In this document: piece by piece, positions 34,216 to 42,268 of the stretch
How positions within the stretch are numbered: position 1 is the first letter of the stretch
Layout of the letters: each line of letters begins with the position of its first letter
NCBI GenBank assembly: GCA_041567315.1
Contig: JBFGCA010000007.1
Location: 1-64,000 of the forward strand
Direction: 5' to 3'
From: JBFGCA01 sp041567315
Lineage (GTDB): Bacteria > Acidobacteriota > Thermoanaerobaculia > Multivoradales > JAHEKO01
DNA: 64,000 nt
Made by a program: the position numbers and the translations under genes
Notes under the pieces: generated by a model
Seen by the model: the letters and a program-made list of their open reading frames with translations, nothing else
What the model was told of the DNA's origin: nothing
The model's database searches: none

Positions 34216-34731
34216 ATGAGCACCATGTCTCGCCCCCGCATTGTCCTCGCGCTGGCCCTGCTTCTCGGACTCCTGCCCGCATCTGCTTTCGCGGACCAGG
34301 AGGCGGCGGCCGCGCCGCTGCTGACTCTCGAAGAGGTCACGGTCGAGCCGACCAACCCGGGGCCCGACACCCTGTGCAAGCTGCGGGTCAAGCTGCGCAA
34401 CGCCGGCACCCAGATCGCCTCGCAGCTCGACTTCGGCGTGTCGATCAACGGCCAGGCGCTGCCGGTCTACCGCAACCAGCTCTTCATGTACCCGGTGGCG
34501 GCCGGCGAGACGGCCGAGATCAAGCTCTACAACTTCTGGAGCACCGAGACCTTCCGCCCCTTCCCCACCGACGGCAAGATGAAGGTCGAGGTCACCCTGC
34601 GCGACGCGCGCTGGATGACGGTGGAAGAGGACGAGGAGAAGGTCGAGGTGTGGACCCCGCAGGGGGCCGTCGAAGGGCTGCCGGTCTCGCGCTCGGTGAC
34701 GCTGACGATGGTCAAGCCGGCGGGCGGCTAG
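34216..34731 (+). CDS. Secreted hypothetical protein
   Basis: 171 aa. Signal peptide of about 26 residues (RIVLALALLLGLLPASAFA). Mature part is beta-rich with EEVTVEPTNPGPDTLCKLRV, KLRNAGTQIASQLDFGVSI and KLYNFWSTETFRPFPTDGKM; the opening resembles CARDB/immunoglobulin-like secreted domains but is too divergent to assign. TAAGAT (34203-34208) is 7 nt before ATG 34216 with no ribosome site, so leaderless expression is likely; ATG 34225 is also possible. Confidence 0.65.
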   Translation: MSTMSRPRIVLALALLLGLLPASAFADQEAAAAPLLTLEEVTVEPTNPGPDTLCKLRVKLRNAGTQIASQLDFGVSINGQALPVYRNQLFMYPVAAGETAEIKLYNFWSTETFRPFPTDGKMKVEVTLRDARWMTVEEDEEKVEVWTPQGAVEGLPVSRSVTLTMVKPAGG

Positions 34732-34768
34732 CGCCGGCTCGCGGCTTCCGCCGGCCGCCGCAGCGCGA

Positions 34769-35659
34769 TCAGCCGGCCCCGGCCGGCCGCCAGGCCAGCA
34801 CCTCGAGCGACAGCGAGCGGCGGGCCAGGGTGTCCAGCTCCAGCAGGTGGAAGTTGGGCCGGAACTGCAGCTCGCACTCCGTGGGCGGGCCCTCGCCGCC
34901 GGCGGCGAGCGGCAGCACCACCTCGTGGGCGCCGGTCCCCGAGACGCTGACCTCGGAGCCGCCGCAGCTGCTGCTGATCAGCGCCGCCGGCACCTCGGTC
35001 CCCTCCTGGAGGACCAGCTCGATGCCGCTGTCGTCGGCCCCCGGAATGCGGAGCAGCATCCACGCCTCGCCCGGCCGGCCGATCTCGGCGATCCGCAGGG
35101 TGCCCTCGCCGGCCAGCCAGCGGCGGCGCACGATCTGCCGGTCGGTCCCGGCCTCGACCGGCAGCCAGGCCGGCGAGAAGTAGAACATCGGCAGGTCGTC
35201 GCCCTCGGCGGCGACCGTCACCTCGGCGGCCCCGTACTCGAACCGGTCCAGCTCTTCGCCGGCGACCTCGAGCGGCCAGCGGCGGCCCGCAACGTCGTAG
35301 AGCCCCACGCTGAGCGTGTAGCTGCCCGGCTCGAGCGGCGGCGCCAGCGCCGACTGGTAGAGGAAGATCTCGTAGGCCTCGGTGCGGCCCGGCCGCCAGT
35401 CGAAGCGCAGCGGATGGTCGAAGGTGCGGAGCACGCTGCCCGGGGCGTCGAGCAGGTGGACGAACACCAGCGGCCGGCCCTCGACCTCGCCCAGCGGGCG
35501 CTCCATCCGCCAGCTCAGCCGCAGCCCGGCAAAGCCCGGATAGGGAAGCTCCAGAGCGGTCGGCTCGACGGTCAGCTGCCCGACCGGCTCGGTGCGCTCA
35601 CCGCAGGCGGCGAGCAGCGCGATCAGCGTCACCAGTCCGCACCACGCCTTCGGCTTCAT
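34769..35659 (-). CDS. Lipoprotein of unknown function
   Basis: 296 aa. Signal peptide with lipobox LIALLAACG. The body is beta-rich, probably two Ig-like domains: EPTALELPYPGFAGLRLSWR, LEPGSYTLSVGLYDVAGRRW (a strand pattern like that of polysaccharide-related or Wzt C-terminal-type domains) and a second half with two Cys (SSSCGGSEVS, TECELQF). No catalytic motif. GGAGG about 11 nt before ATG 35659. Convergent with the secreted protein gene at 34216. Confidence 0.65.
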   Translation of the reverse strand: MKPKAWCGLVTLIALLAACGERTEPVGQLTVEPTALELPYPGFAGLRLSWRMERPLGEVEGRPLVFVHLLDAPGSVLRTFDHPLRFDWRPGRTEAYEIFLYQSALAPPLEPGSYTLSVGLYDVAGRRWPLEVAGEELDRFEYGAAEVTVAAEGDDLPMFYFSPAWLPVEAGTDRQIVRRRWLAGEGTLRIAEIGRPGEAWMLLRIPGADDSGIELVLQEGTEVPAALISSSCGGSEVSVSGTGAHEVVLPLAAGGEGPPTECELQFRPNFHLLELDTLARRSLSLEVLAWRPAGAG

Positions 35660-35769
35660 CGGCAAACCTCTCCTCCAGACTCCTAGAATGATTGGCCTTG
35701 TCGGCTGATCGCCGCGGATCGAGCGGCCGGGGCCGCCCCGGGTCCAACGGGCTCGCCGATTCTATCGTC

Positions 35770-36438
35770 TCAGCCGCCGGCGGTGGCGGTGGCGGGGCTG
35801 CCGGCGGCCAGCAGCTGCTCAAGGCGGGCGATGACCATCTCCAGCGCGACCCGGTTCTCGCCGCCCTGGGGGACGATGACGTCGGCCCAGCGCTTGGAGG
35901 GCTCGACGAACTCGAGGTGCATCGGACGGACGGTCTCGAGGTACTGCCGGATGACGTCCTCGAAGTTGCGGCCGCGCTCGCGGATGTCGCGCCGGATGCG
36001 CCGGATCAGCCGCACGTCGGGGTCGGTGTCGACGTAGATCTTGAGGTCCAGCAGCTTGCGCAGCCGCGGCTCGGCGTAGAGCAGGATGCCCTCGAGCACG
36101 ATCACCGGCCGCGCCTCGACCCGCTGGGTACGACCGGTCCGCCGGTGCCGCACGAAGTCGTAGATCGGCACCTCGACGTCGCGCCCGGCCTTGAGCGCCG
36201 CCAGCTGTTCGACCAGCAGGTCGTTGTCGAGCGAGTCCGGATGGTCGAAGTTGTGGCTCAGCAGCTGCTCGTCGCTGTGCCAGTCGACGTCGCAGTAGTA
36301 ACTGTCCTGGGCCAGGAAGGCGATCCGGTCGCGCCCCACCCGCCGCAGGATCGAGCGCGCCACCGTGGTCTTACCCGACCCGGTCCCACCGGCGACCCCC
36401 AGTGCTACGGGGCGGGCGACCGCGTCCTCCGGCATCAC
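35770..36438 (-). CDS. udk: Uridine/cytidine kinase
   Basis: 222 aa. Walker A LGVAGGTGSGKTTVARSIL; AFLAQDSYYCDVDW; NFDHPDSLDNDLLVEQLAAL; VPIYDFVRHRRT; and VIVLEGILLYAEPRLRKLLD, all standard uridine kinase signatures. Phosphorylates uridine and cytidine in pyrimidine salvage. It starts GTG-ATG at 36438/36435; TAAGAT (36450-36445) is six nt before the GTG and no ribosome site is seen, so the transcript may be leaderless. Confidence 0.95.
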   Translation of the reverse strand: MMPEDAVARPVALGVAGGTGSGKTTVARSILRRVGRDRIAFLAQDSYYCDVDWHSDEQLLSHNFDHPDSLDNDLLVEQLAALKAGRDVEVPIYDFVRHRRTGRTQRVEARPVIVLEGILLYAEPRLRKLLDLKIYVDTDPDVRLIRRIRRDIRERGRNFEDVIRQYLETVRPMHLEFVEPSKRWADVIVPQGGENRVALEMVIARLEQLLAAGSPATATAGG

Positions 36439-36511
36439 CCGGTCATCTTACGCCAGCGCCCCGGCCTGCGGGCGGTGCCGGCGGCGCCGCCGGAGCCGAA
36501 CGGTGAGGACC

Positions 36512-36529
36512 ACTATCCATTCGGATAGT
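36512..36529. promoter_or_regulatory. Palindromic activator site upstream of the sigma-54 promoter
   Basis: ACTATCC (36512-36518) and GGATAGT (36523-36529), perfect 7-bp arms around ATTC. Its centre is about 97 bp before the predicted start of the sigma-54 promoter at 36593, the usual distance for an enhancer-binding protein dimer. Confidence 0.45.
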
Positions 36530-36592
36530 CCCGCCGGCCGCGAGCTCCCCGCGAATTCAGCCAGAGCGCCGATTCTCCCGGCAGTACGTGCC

Positions 36593-36608
36593 TGGCACGG
36601 AGGCTGCT
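36593..36608 (+). promoter_or_regulatory. Near-consensus sigma-54 promoter
   Basis: TGGCAC (36593-36598), 5-nt spacer, CTGCT (36604-36608), against the consensus TGGCAC-N5-TTGCW: the -24 element is perfect and the -12 has one difference, with GG and GC exactly 10 bp apart. Transcription would start near 36618, about 48 nt before the ATG at 36666. Confidence 0.6.
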
Positions 36609-36665
36609 CTGGGAAGCGTCGTCGACGCAGAGGCCACAACGCCGTCAAACGAGAAGGAGGAAGAC

Positions 36666-36869
36666 ATGACCATCTCCCTGCGGCTCTACCGGGTCCACTT
36701 CGAAGACGGAGACCCGCTCCCGCGGCTGCAACCGGTCGTGTCGAAAGCGGAGTTCGACGGGCCGGCCGGAGTCAACTGGAGCTCGCTCGAAAGACGATCC
36801 GCTGACGACACCACGCGGCCGGCCCGCTGGATCGACCCATACCCGCCTGGTACCCCGAGCGCGAGTTGA
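36666..36869 (+). CDS. Orphan 67-aa protein behind a sigma-54 promoter
   Basis: 67 aa with a strong ribosome site (AAGGAGG, 6 nt before ATG 36666). MTISLRLYRVHFEDGDPLPR and PAGVNWSSLERRSADDTTRP contain no TM helix, signal peptide or Cys. I do not recognise it. The strong ribosome site, sigma-54 promoter and upstream dyad argue that it is expressed, although the C-terminal half is compositionally plain and it could be a truncated gene. It converges with the S10 peptidase gene with a 27-bp gap. Confidence 0.5.
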   Translation: MTISLRLYRVHFEDGDPLPRLQPVVSKAEFDGPAGVNWSSLERRSADDTTRPARWIDPYPPGTPSAS

Positions 36870-36896
36870 GAGGTCTGCAGCTACAAGCCGCCCACC

Positions 36897-38453
36897 TCAG
36901 AGCCGGTCGGTGTCGCGGACGAAGCCGGCGAGGTCGTCGCGGAACTTGCGGAGCGATGGCTCGTGGAGGTACATCATGTGGCCGGCTTCGTAGTACTCCA
37001 TGCGGATGCGCTGGCGGACCTCGGGGGCGACGTCGAGGTGGTCGACGTCGTGCTTGGTGGCCAGGGTCGGGGTGGCCAGGTCGTAGTAGCCCTGCTGGAC
37101 CAGCAGGTGGAGACCGGGGTTCATGGTCAGCGCCATCGCCAGGTCGCCGCGCAGGTTGGCCCACGGCACCGCCCAGCCCTGCGAGTCCGGCGGGCGATGC
37201 TCCCAGTCCCAGTCGGTGACCCCGCCCATGATCTGGTAGGTCTCGTCGCGGCCGAACTCCAGCTCGTCGTGGAGGTAGCTCAAGAAGGCGGCGGTAAAGG
37301 CCGGGCCGACGGCGGGGAAGAACGGGTCGTAGTCCATCTCCTCGCTCAGCGGGTTGACCGACGGGCCGATGAAGCGCGAGTCGATGCGGCCGGCGATCCG
37401 CCGCTCGTCGCGCTTGAGCTCCTGGAGGAACTGCTGATGGCTGACCCGGAGGTCGGCGCGCTCCCAGTAGTCGGCCGAGGTGCCGGTGTAGGCGGCCAGC
37501 CGGGCGGCCACCGCCTGCTTCTCCTCGGCGCCGATGGTGTAGCCCTTGAGCAGCGCCGGGGCGTACTCGTCGTAGGCGAAGCGCTCGACCTCGGTGATGA
37601 ACGCCTCGAGGTCTTCGGGCTTGTCGGGGATCGCGTCGTGGTACCAGGCGGTCGCCGCCAGCGTCGGCAGGTAGAGCACGTGCGGCAGGTCGATGCCGCC
37701 GCCGTCGATCCCCGAGCCCATGTCGAGGAACGGCGAGACCACCACCACCCCGTTGAAGTTCATGCCGTGCTCGCTCTGCAGGTGCCAGACCAGACCGGCG
37801 GTGCGGATGCCGCCGTAGCTCTCACCCAGGATGTACTTCGGTGAGGCCCACCGCCCCTCGCGGGTGACGAACTCCTTGATGAACGAGCCCACCGAGCGGA
37901 CGTCCTGGTCGACACCCCAGAAGTCCTCGTTCTTGGCCTCGCCCAGCGGCTTGCTGAACCCGGTGCCCACCGGATCGACCATCACCAGGTCGGTGACGTC
38001 GAGGATGCTGTACTCGTTGTCGACCCGCTGGGCCGGCGGCGGCGGCGCATAGCCCTCGTCCTGGATCACCACCCGCTGCGGACCCAGCACCCCCATGTGG
38101 AGCCAGATCGAAGAGGACCCCGGCCCGCCGTTGAAGGCGAACAGGAGCGGCCGCCGGCTCTTGTCGGCGGCGCCGTCGCGGGCGTAGGCGATGTACCCGA
38201 AGCGGGCTATCGGCTTGTCCTCGTCGTCCTCGAGGATCAGCCAGCCGGCGGTCGCGGTGTAGTCCACCACCTGGCCGTCGATCCGGATCGAGTGCTTGGT
38301 GGAAGACGACTTGGGCTCCGGCTTGTCGTCTTTCTTCGCCTCGGCCTCCGCTTTCTTGTCGGCGTCCGGCGCGGTCTCGGCGGCCGGGACCGCAGGGGCC
38401 GGAACGGTCATCAGGAAGAGCAGGAGAGCCGGGATCGGGACCTTGGTCTTCAT
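36897..38453 (-). CDS. Secreted serine carboxypeptidase, family S10
   Basis: 518 aa. Signal peptide (IPALLLFLMTVPAPAVPAAE), then a Lys/Glu/Asp-rich linker. S10 signatures: FAFNGGPGSSSIWLHMGVLG (oxyanion hole), LVMVDPVGTGFSKP, nucleophile YILGESYGGIR, Asp in VQQGYYDLATPT, and His in YYEAGHMMYLHEPS. The triad is complete. It trims C-terminal residues of peptides outside the cytoplasm. CAGGAG lies 8 nt before ATG 38453. Downstream of mutM on the same strand by 43 bp. Confidence 0.92.
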   Translation of the reverse strand: MKTKVPIPALLLFLMTVPAPAVPAAETAPDADKKAEAEAKKDDKPEPKSSSTKHSIRIDGQVVDYTATAGWLILEDDEDKPIARFGYIAYARDGAADKSRRPLLFAFNGGPGSSSIWLHMGVLGPQRVVIQDEGYAPPPPAQRVDNEYSILDVTDLVMVDPVGTGFSKPLGEAKNEDFWGVDQDVRSVGSFIKEFVTREGRWASPKYILGESYGGIRTAGLVWHLQSEHGMNFNGVVVVSPFLDMGSGIDGGGIDLPHVLYLPTLAATAWYHDAIPDKPEDLEAFITEVERFAYDEYAPALLKGYTIGAEEKQAVAARLAAYTGTSADYWERADLRVSHQQFLQELKRDERRIAGRIDSRFIGPSVNPLSEEMDYDPFFPAVGPAFTAAFLSYLHDELEFGRDETYQIMGGVTDWDWEHRPPDSQGWAVPWANLRGDLAMALTMNPGLHLLVQQGYYDLATPTLATKHDVDHLDVAPEVRQRIRMEYYEAGHMMYLHEPSLRKFRDDLAGFVRDTDRL

Positions 38454-38496
38454 CGTTCGACTCCTGTGGCAGGAAAAACGGCCGTGGGCGCTCTCG

Positions 38497-39366
38497 TCAG
38501 CGCTGGCAGCCCGGGCAGTAGAAGGTACTGCGGCCGGCCTGGACCAGCCTGCGAATGGGGGCCGCGCAGCGGGCGCAGGGCTCGCCCTCGCGATCGTAGA
38601 CCGCCAGGGAGATCTGGAACAGGCCGCTGCGGCCGGCGCCGTCGGTGAAGTCGTTGAGGGTGGTGCCGCCCTCGCCGATCGCCCGCAGCAGGGTGTCGCC
38701 GACGGCCTCGGCCAGGCGGTCCCAGCGCGCCGCGGCGATCCGCGCCACCGAGCGGCCAGGGTGGATGCCCGCCCGCCAGAGCGCCTCGCTGGCGTAGATG
38801 TTGCCGACCCCGGCCACCACCCGGCCATCGAGCAGCAGGTTCTTGACCGGTCCGCGGCGGCCGGCGGCGCGGCTCCGCAGCCAGTCGCCAGAGAACCCCA
38901 CCACGCCCGGAAAGCCGCCCGCAGGGCCGCTCAGACCCGGATCGTCACCGTCCAGGGGCTCCGGCCCCAGGCCGGCGAAGTGCCGGTCGCCCGCCAGCCT
39001 GGACGTGGCGAGCAGCAGCACCAGCCCGAACCGCCGCGGGTCGCGGAAGCGCAACCGCTGGCCGCCGCTCAGATAGACCCCGACGTGCTCGTGAGGCTGC
39101 CGCCGCGTCCTCGACCCCGCCAGCGTCAGCCGGCCGCTCATTCCCAGGTGAACGACCAGGGTGCGGCCGCCCTCGAGGTCGATCAGCAGGTACTTGGCGC
39201 GCCGGCGGAGCCCCTCGATCCGCCGCCCCACCGCCTGCCTCAGCCGCCGGCGGTCGACCGGCTCGCGCAGCGCCGGGTTCCAGACCTCGATCCGCCGCAC
39301 CCACCGCCCCGGCAGCCGCGGCTCCAGGCTTCGCCGCAGCACCTCCACCTCCGGCAGCTCGGGCAC
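38497..39366 (-). CDS. mutM: Formamidopyrimidine-DNA glycosylase
   Basis: 289 aa. Invariant N-terminus (M)PELPEVEVLRRSL with catalytic Pro1-Glu2 after Met removal; RRAKYLLIDL holds the conserved Lys; VVHLGMSGRL; H2TH motif NIYASEALWRAGIHP; and the C-terminal zinc finger CARCAAPIRR with YCPGCQR. Excises 8-oxoguanine and nicks abasic DNA. It starts with GTG 39366; TAGAAT (39378-39373) is six nt upstream, the only AGGAGG is 17 nt away, so the start looks leaderless. Confidence 0.95.
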   Translation of the reverse strand: MPELPEVEVLRRSLEPRLPGRWVRRIEVWNPALREPVDRRRLRQAVGRRIEGLRRRAKYLLIDLEGGRTLVVHLGMSGRLTLAGSRTRRQPHEHVGVYLSGGQRLRFRDPRRFGLVLLLATSRLAGDRHFAGLGPEPLDGDDPGLSGPAGGFPGVVGFSGDWLRSRAAGRRGPVKNLLLDGRVVAGVGNIYASEALWRAGIHPGRSVARIAAARWDRLAEAVGDTLLRAIGEGGTTLNDFTDGAGRSGLFQISLAVYDREGEPCARCAAPIRRLVQAGRSTFYCPGCQR

Positions 39367-39534
39367 CGCGAGATTCTATTAAGTCCTCCTACCTGACCCG
39401 ATCGCCTCGCTTCCCCCTCGGCCGTGGTTCATTTCGAGGAAGGGCTCCGAACCCGGTTCGCCGTGCCACCCCTCGTTGCCCGGGCCTTCCACCCTGGCAT
39501 CAGCTCGTGGCCGACCAGCTTCGACGGGCTGTCC

Positions 39535-39706
39535 AAGAGCCGGCCGGGGCGGGGCTCGACAGGGGCCTCGCCGCAAGCGCCTGCGACACCCCTCGAAGGC
39601 TGCGGGCCGGCCAGCGCGCAGCGGTGAGGAGGAGCGGGCCTACCCTCTGAAGTCCGTCAGGCCCGCTCCGTCCCCTGGCATGCCCCGCCCCGGTCGGCTC
39701 TCGCAC
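39535..39706 (+). repeat. Structured intergenic repeat family A, copy 2
   Basis: Outer arms AGAGCCGGCCGGGGCGGGGC (from about 39537) and GCCCCGCCCCGGTCGGCTCT (to about 39702) pair with one G-T wobble, continued by CAGGGG/CCCCTG. Hairpin GGAGCGGGCCT (39631-39641) with AGGCCCGCTCC (39659-39669), loop 17 nt. Same orientation as copy 1. Located in the 496-bp gap between divergent mutM and the radical SAM gene; the remaining gap sequence (39379-39530, 39710-39820) shows nothing I can name. Confidence 0.82.
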
Positions 39707-39823
39707 CGATCCGACATCTGCGCCGCCACCGCCATGCCGCCCTGCCCCGGCCGGTTCTCGCCGTGGATTCGGCAGCTGCATCGCCACCAGATCCCGCGAA
39801 TCCGCCCGTCGTACCTCTCCCAC

Positions 39824-39852
39824 TTGACATCTGAGATCCAATAGGCGAAAAT
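39824..39852 (+). promoter_or_regulatory. Promoter of the radical SAM gene
   Basis: TTGACA (39824-39829), 17-nt spacer, GAAAAT (39847-39852), in an AT-rich island. The ATG at 39863 is only 10 nt after the -10, so the mRNA would have essentially no leader. Confidence 0.6.
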
Positions 39853-39862
39853 AAAGCGTAAC

Positions 39863-40807
39863 ATGCATCAGGCAGCCCTTCCCCTCCCGGGTAGCACACG
39901 AAACCACGGCACCCTGCCCACCATCAGCCCCCGGCCGATGGACCACACCGGCTCGGGCGTCGCCTACTACGACCTGGCCGCCGGCCGCCTGCTCAGCCGG
40001 CGGGCCGGTCGCGCCGCCTGGTCGCTCAACCCCTACCGGGGATGCGAGTTCGGCTGCGGCTACTGCTACGCGCGGGCCGGCCACGTCTTCCTGGGAGCCG
40101 GCGCCGGTGCGGCCTTCGAGCAGAAGATCTACGTCAAGCGGCGGGCGGGCGAAGCGCTGGAGCGCCGCCTGCGGCGCTCCGACCTGGCCGGCCAGGAGAT
40201 CGCGATCGGCACCGTCACCGACCCCTACCAGCCTGCCGAGCTGCGCTACGGGGTGACCCGGGCGCTACTCGCCGTGCTGCGCCGCGCCGAGGGGCTACGG
40301 CTCTCGGTCACCACCCGCTCGCCCCTGGTGCTGCGTGACCTCGACCTGCTGGCCGAGCTGGACCAGCGGCACACGGTGACCGTCGAGGTGACCCTCACCT
40401 GCGTGGACCCCGAGCTCGCCCGGCGGCTCGAGCCGGGGTCGCCCGAACCGGAGGAGCGCCTGCGGGCGCTCGCGGGCCTGGCCGCCCGCGGTCTCGAGAC
40501 GCGGCTGCTGGCGGCGCCGTTGATGCCCGGGATCACCGACGGCGAGGCCACCCTGCGGCCGCTGCTGGAGGCCGCCCGCCGCCGCGGCGCCTGGGACGTC
40601 GAGGCCGCCCCGCTGGTGCTCCGTGGCGCGGTGCGGGCGCGCTTCCGGAGCTGGCTCGCCGCAGAGTTCCCGTCGCTCGCCGACCGCTATCGCAAGCTCT
40701 ACCGGCGCGCGGCGCTCGGCCGCCGCGACCGCGAGGCGGTGATGTCGACCTTCCGCCGTCTGCGGCTCCAGACCGGGTTTCCGCGCCCGCGGCCCGGCCG
40801 CGGTTAG
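39863..40807 (+). CDS. SPL-like radical SAM protein (Rv2578c-type)
   Basis: 314 aa. The cluster motif is LNPYRGCEFGCGYCYARAGH (Cx3Cx2C), followed by FEQKIYVKRRAGEALERRL and IAIGTVTDPYQPAE, the pattern of the spore-photoproduct-lyase-like family widespread in non-spore-formers. It should bind a 4Fe-4S cluster and SAM; the substrate is unknown. ATG 39863 lies 10 nt after the -10 hexamer; ATG 39938 is a possible internal start. It overlaps holA tail-to-tail by 4 bp. Confidence 0.88.
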   Translation: MHQAALPLPGSTRNHGTLPTISPRPMDHTGSGVAYYDLAAGRLLSRRAGRAAWSLNPYRGCEFGCGYCYARAGHVFLGAGAGAAFEQKIYVKRRAGEALERRLRRSDLAGQEIAIGTVTDPYQPAELRYGVTRALLAVLRRAEGLRLSVTTRSPLVLRDLDLLAELDQRHTVTVEVTLTCVDPELARRLEPGSPEPEERLRALAGLAARGLETRLLAAPLMPGITDGEATLRPLLEAARRRGAWDVEAAPLVLRGAVRARFRSWLAAEFPSLADRYRKLYRRAALGRRDREAVMSTFRRLRLQTGFPRPRPGRG

Positions 40808-42228
40808 CCCTGCCGTCCCGCCGACGCCAGGTCGGCGACCAGCGTGGCGAGGGCGGCCATCGGGCGGCCGCTTTCACCCTTGAGCCGCAGCTCGGTCTCC
40901 AGCACCCGGCCCGGAAGCCCGGCCAGCTTCGCCGGCGGCCAGCGGCAGGCGGCCAGATAGGCGCGGTGCAACCGGAAGGGGTGGACCCCGGCCAGCGGGT
41001 TACCGGCGCCGCCCTCGAGCTCGGCCTGGAGGGCCGGCGCCACCTGACTCTTGAACCGGCCGTAGTGGCCGACCCCGCGCGGCGCGCCGCTCACCGCCAG
41101 CATGCCGCCGACCGCGGTCAGCAGCCGGACGAAGCCGGCCAGCAGCGCGAAGAAGGAGAGCCGCGCCGCCACCGGGTCGGCGGCCGCCGCCAGCAGCCGG
41201 CGCAGCCGGTCGAGCGCCTCGGCGCCGCGCCCCTCGCCGATGGCGTCGAGGATCTTCCAGACGTCCTCCTGGCCGCGGTCGGCGACGCCGGTCTCGACCA
41301 GGCCGAGGTCGATCTCGCCGGGCCGCGCCAGGGTCGCCAGCTTGCGGTACTCGGCGGCGAAGCGGGCGCTGCTGTCGGCGGCGGCGGCGGCGCCCCGGCC
41401 GCCACGCTGCTGGAGGGTGCGGCGCGCCAGCTCGTCGAGGGCGTCGGGCCGGATGGCCACTCCCGACTCGCGCTCGAGCTCGGCGGCCAGCGGCTCGAGC
41501 CCCCCCCAGGCGCCGCCCCGCTTGGCCTCCACCCGGCCGACCTCGACCAGCGCCCCGCGCCCTGCCAGCGTCTTGACCAGCGGGTGGTCGCGGGCCACCG
41601 CGCTTTCGGCCAGCACCAGCGCATGGTTGTCCGGCAGCCCGCCTTCGGCGATCTCGGCCAGCGCCGCCAGCTCGCTGCCGGAGAAGCCTTCGAGCCGGCT
41701 GGCCCGGGCCGCCTCCAGCAGCTCGGCCAGCTGTTCGCGGCGCTCCTCCACCCTGGCGCGCGACGCCTTGCCGCGCCCCCGGCCGCCGCCCTGGAGCGCC
41801 CAGGCCGGCAGCTTGCCGATGACCGCGGTCGCGGTGCCGGCCCGCGGGTCGAGGCCGAACAGCGCCAGCGTCCTCAGCAGCCGGCTCGCCGCCTGGCGCT
41901 CGCGGCCCGACAGCTCGCCGGCGCCGGCCAGGGGCAGCACCTCGCGCGCCTCGTCGATCAGCCCGGCCGCCGCCGCCCGGTCGGCCAGCACCGCGGTCTC
42001 CACCGCCACCAGCACCTTGGCCGGGGCGAAGAGCGAAAAGGTGCGCAGGTCGTCGAACAGCGGGGCGAGCGAGGCCGGCCGGCGGTGGACCTCGACGTCG
42101 CACCCGGCCTGCGCGGCCAGCGCTTCGCCCAGCCGGCTTGCCGCCGGCTCGGCCAGCACCCGGTCGCCGGCGACCAGGTAGAGGCGCTCCACCCGGCCCT
42201 CGCCGATCGCCGCCAGCAGCTCCTTCAT
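40804..42228 (-). CDS. holA: DNA polymerase III delta subunit
   Basis: 474 aa. HolA layout: N-terminal AAA-like domain with RVERLYLVAGDRVLAEPAAS and LFDDLRTFSLFAPAKVLVAV; degenerate nucleotide site; middle helical domain with AEYRKLATLARPGEIDLGLV and VWKILDAIGEGRGAEALDRL; C-terminal collar domain ending KGESGRPMAALATLVADLAS. Opens the beta clamp in the clamp loader. Longer than E. coli HolA (343 aa) by Ala/Gly/Arg-rich insertions, as common in GC-rich genomes. ATG 42228 chosen; GTG 42240 possible. Confidence 0.85.
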   Translation of the reverse strand: MKELLAAIGEGRVERLYLVAGDRVLAEPAASRLGEALAAQAGCDVEVHRRPASLAPLFDDLRTFSLFAPAKVLVAVETAVLADRAAAAGLIDEAREVLPLAGAGELSGRERQAASRLLRTLALFGLDPRAGTATAVIGKLPAWALQGGGRGRGKASRARVEERREQLAELLEAARASRLEGFSGSELAALAEIAEGGLPDNHALVLAESAVARDHPLVKTLAGRGALVEVGRVEAKRGGAWGGLEPLAAELERESGVAIRPDALDELARRTLQQRGGRGAAAAADSSARFAAEYRKLATLARPGEIDLGLVETGVADRGQEDVWKILDAIGEGRGAEALDRLRRLLAAAADPVAARLSFFALLAGFVRLLTAVGGMLAVSGAPRGVGHYGRFKSQVAPALQAELEGGAGNPLAGVHPFRLHRAYLAACRWPPAKLAGLPGRVLETELRLKGESGRPMAALATLVADLASAGRQG

Positions 42229-42268
42229 CGACTTCCCCACCGGCCCCGCGCGGCCCGCGCGGCGCCGC

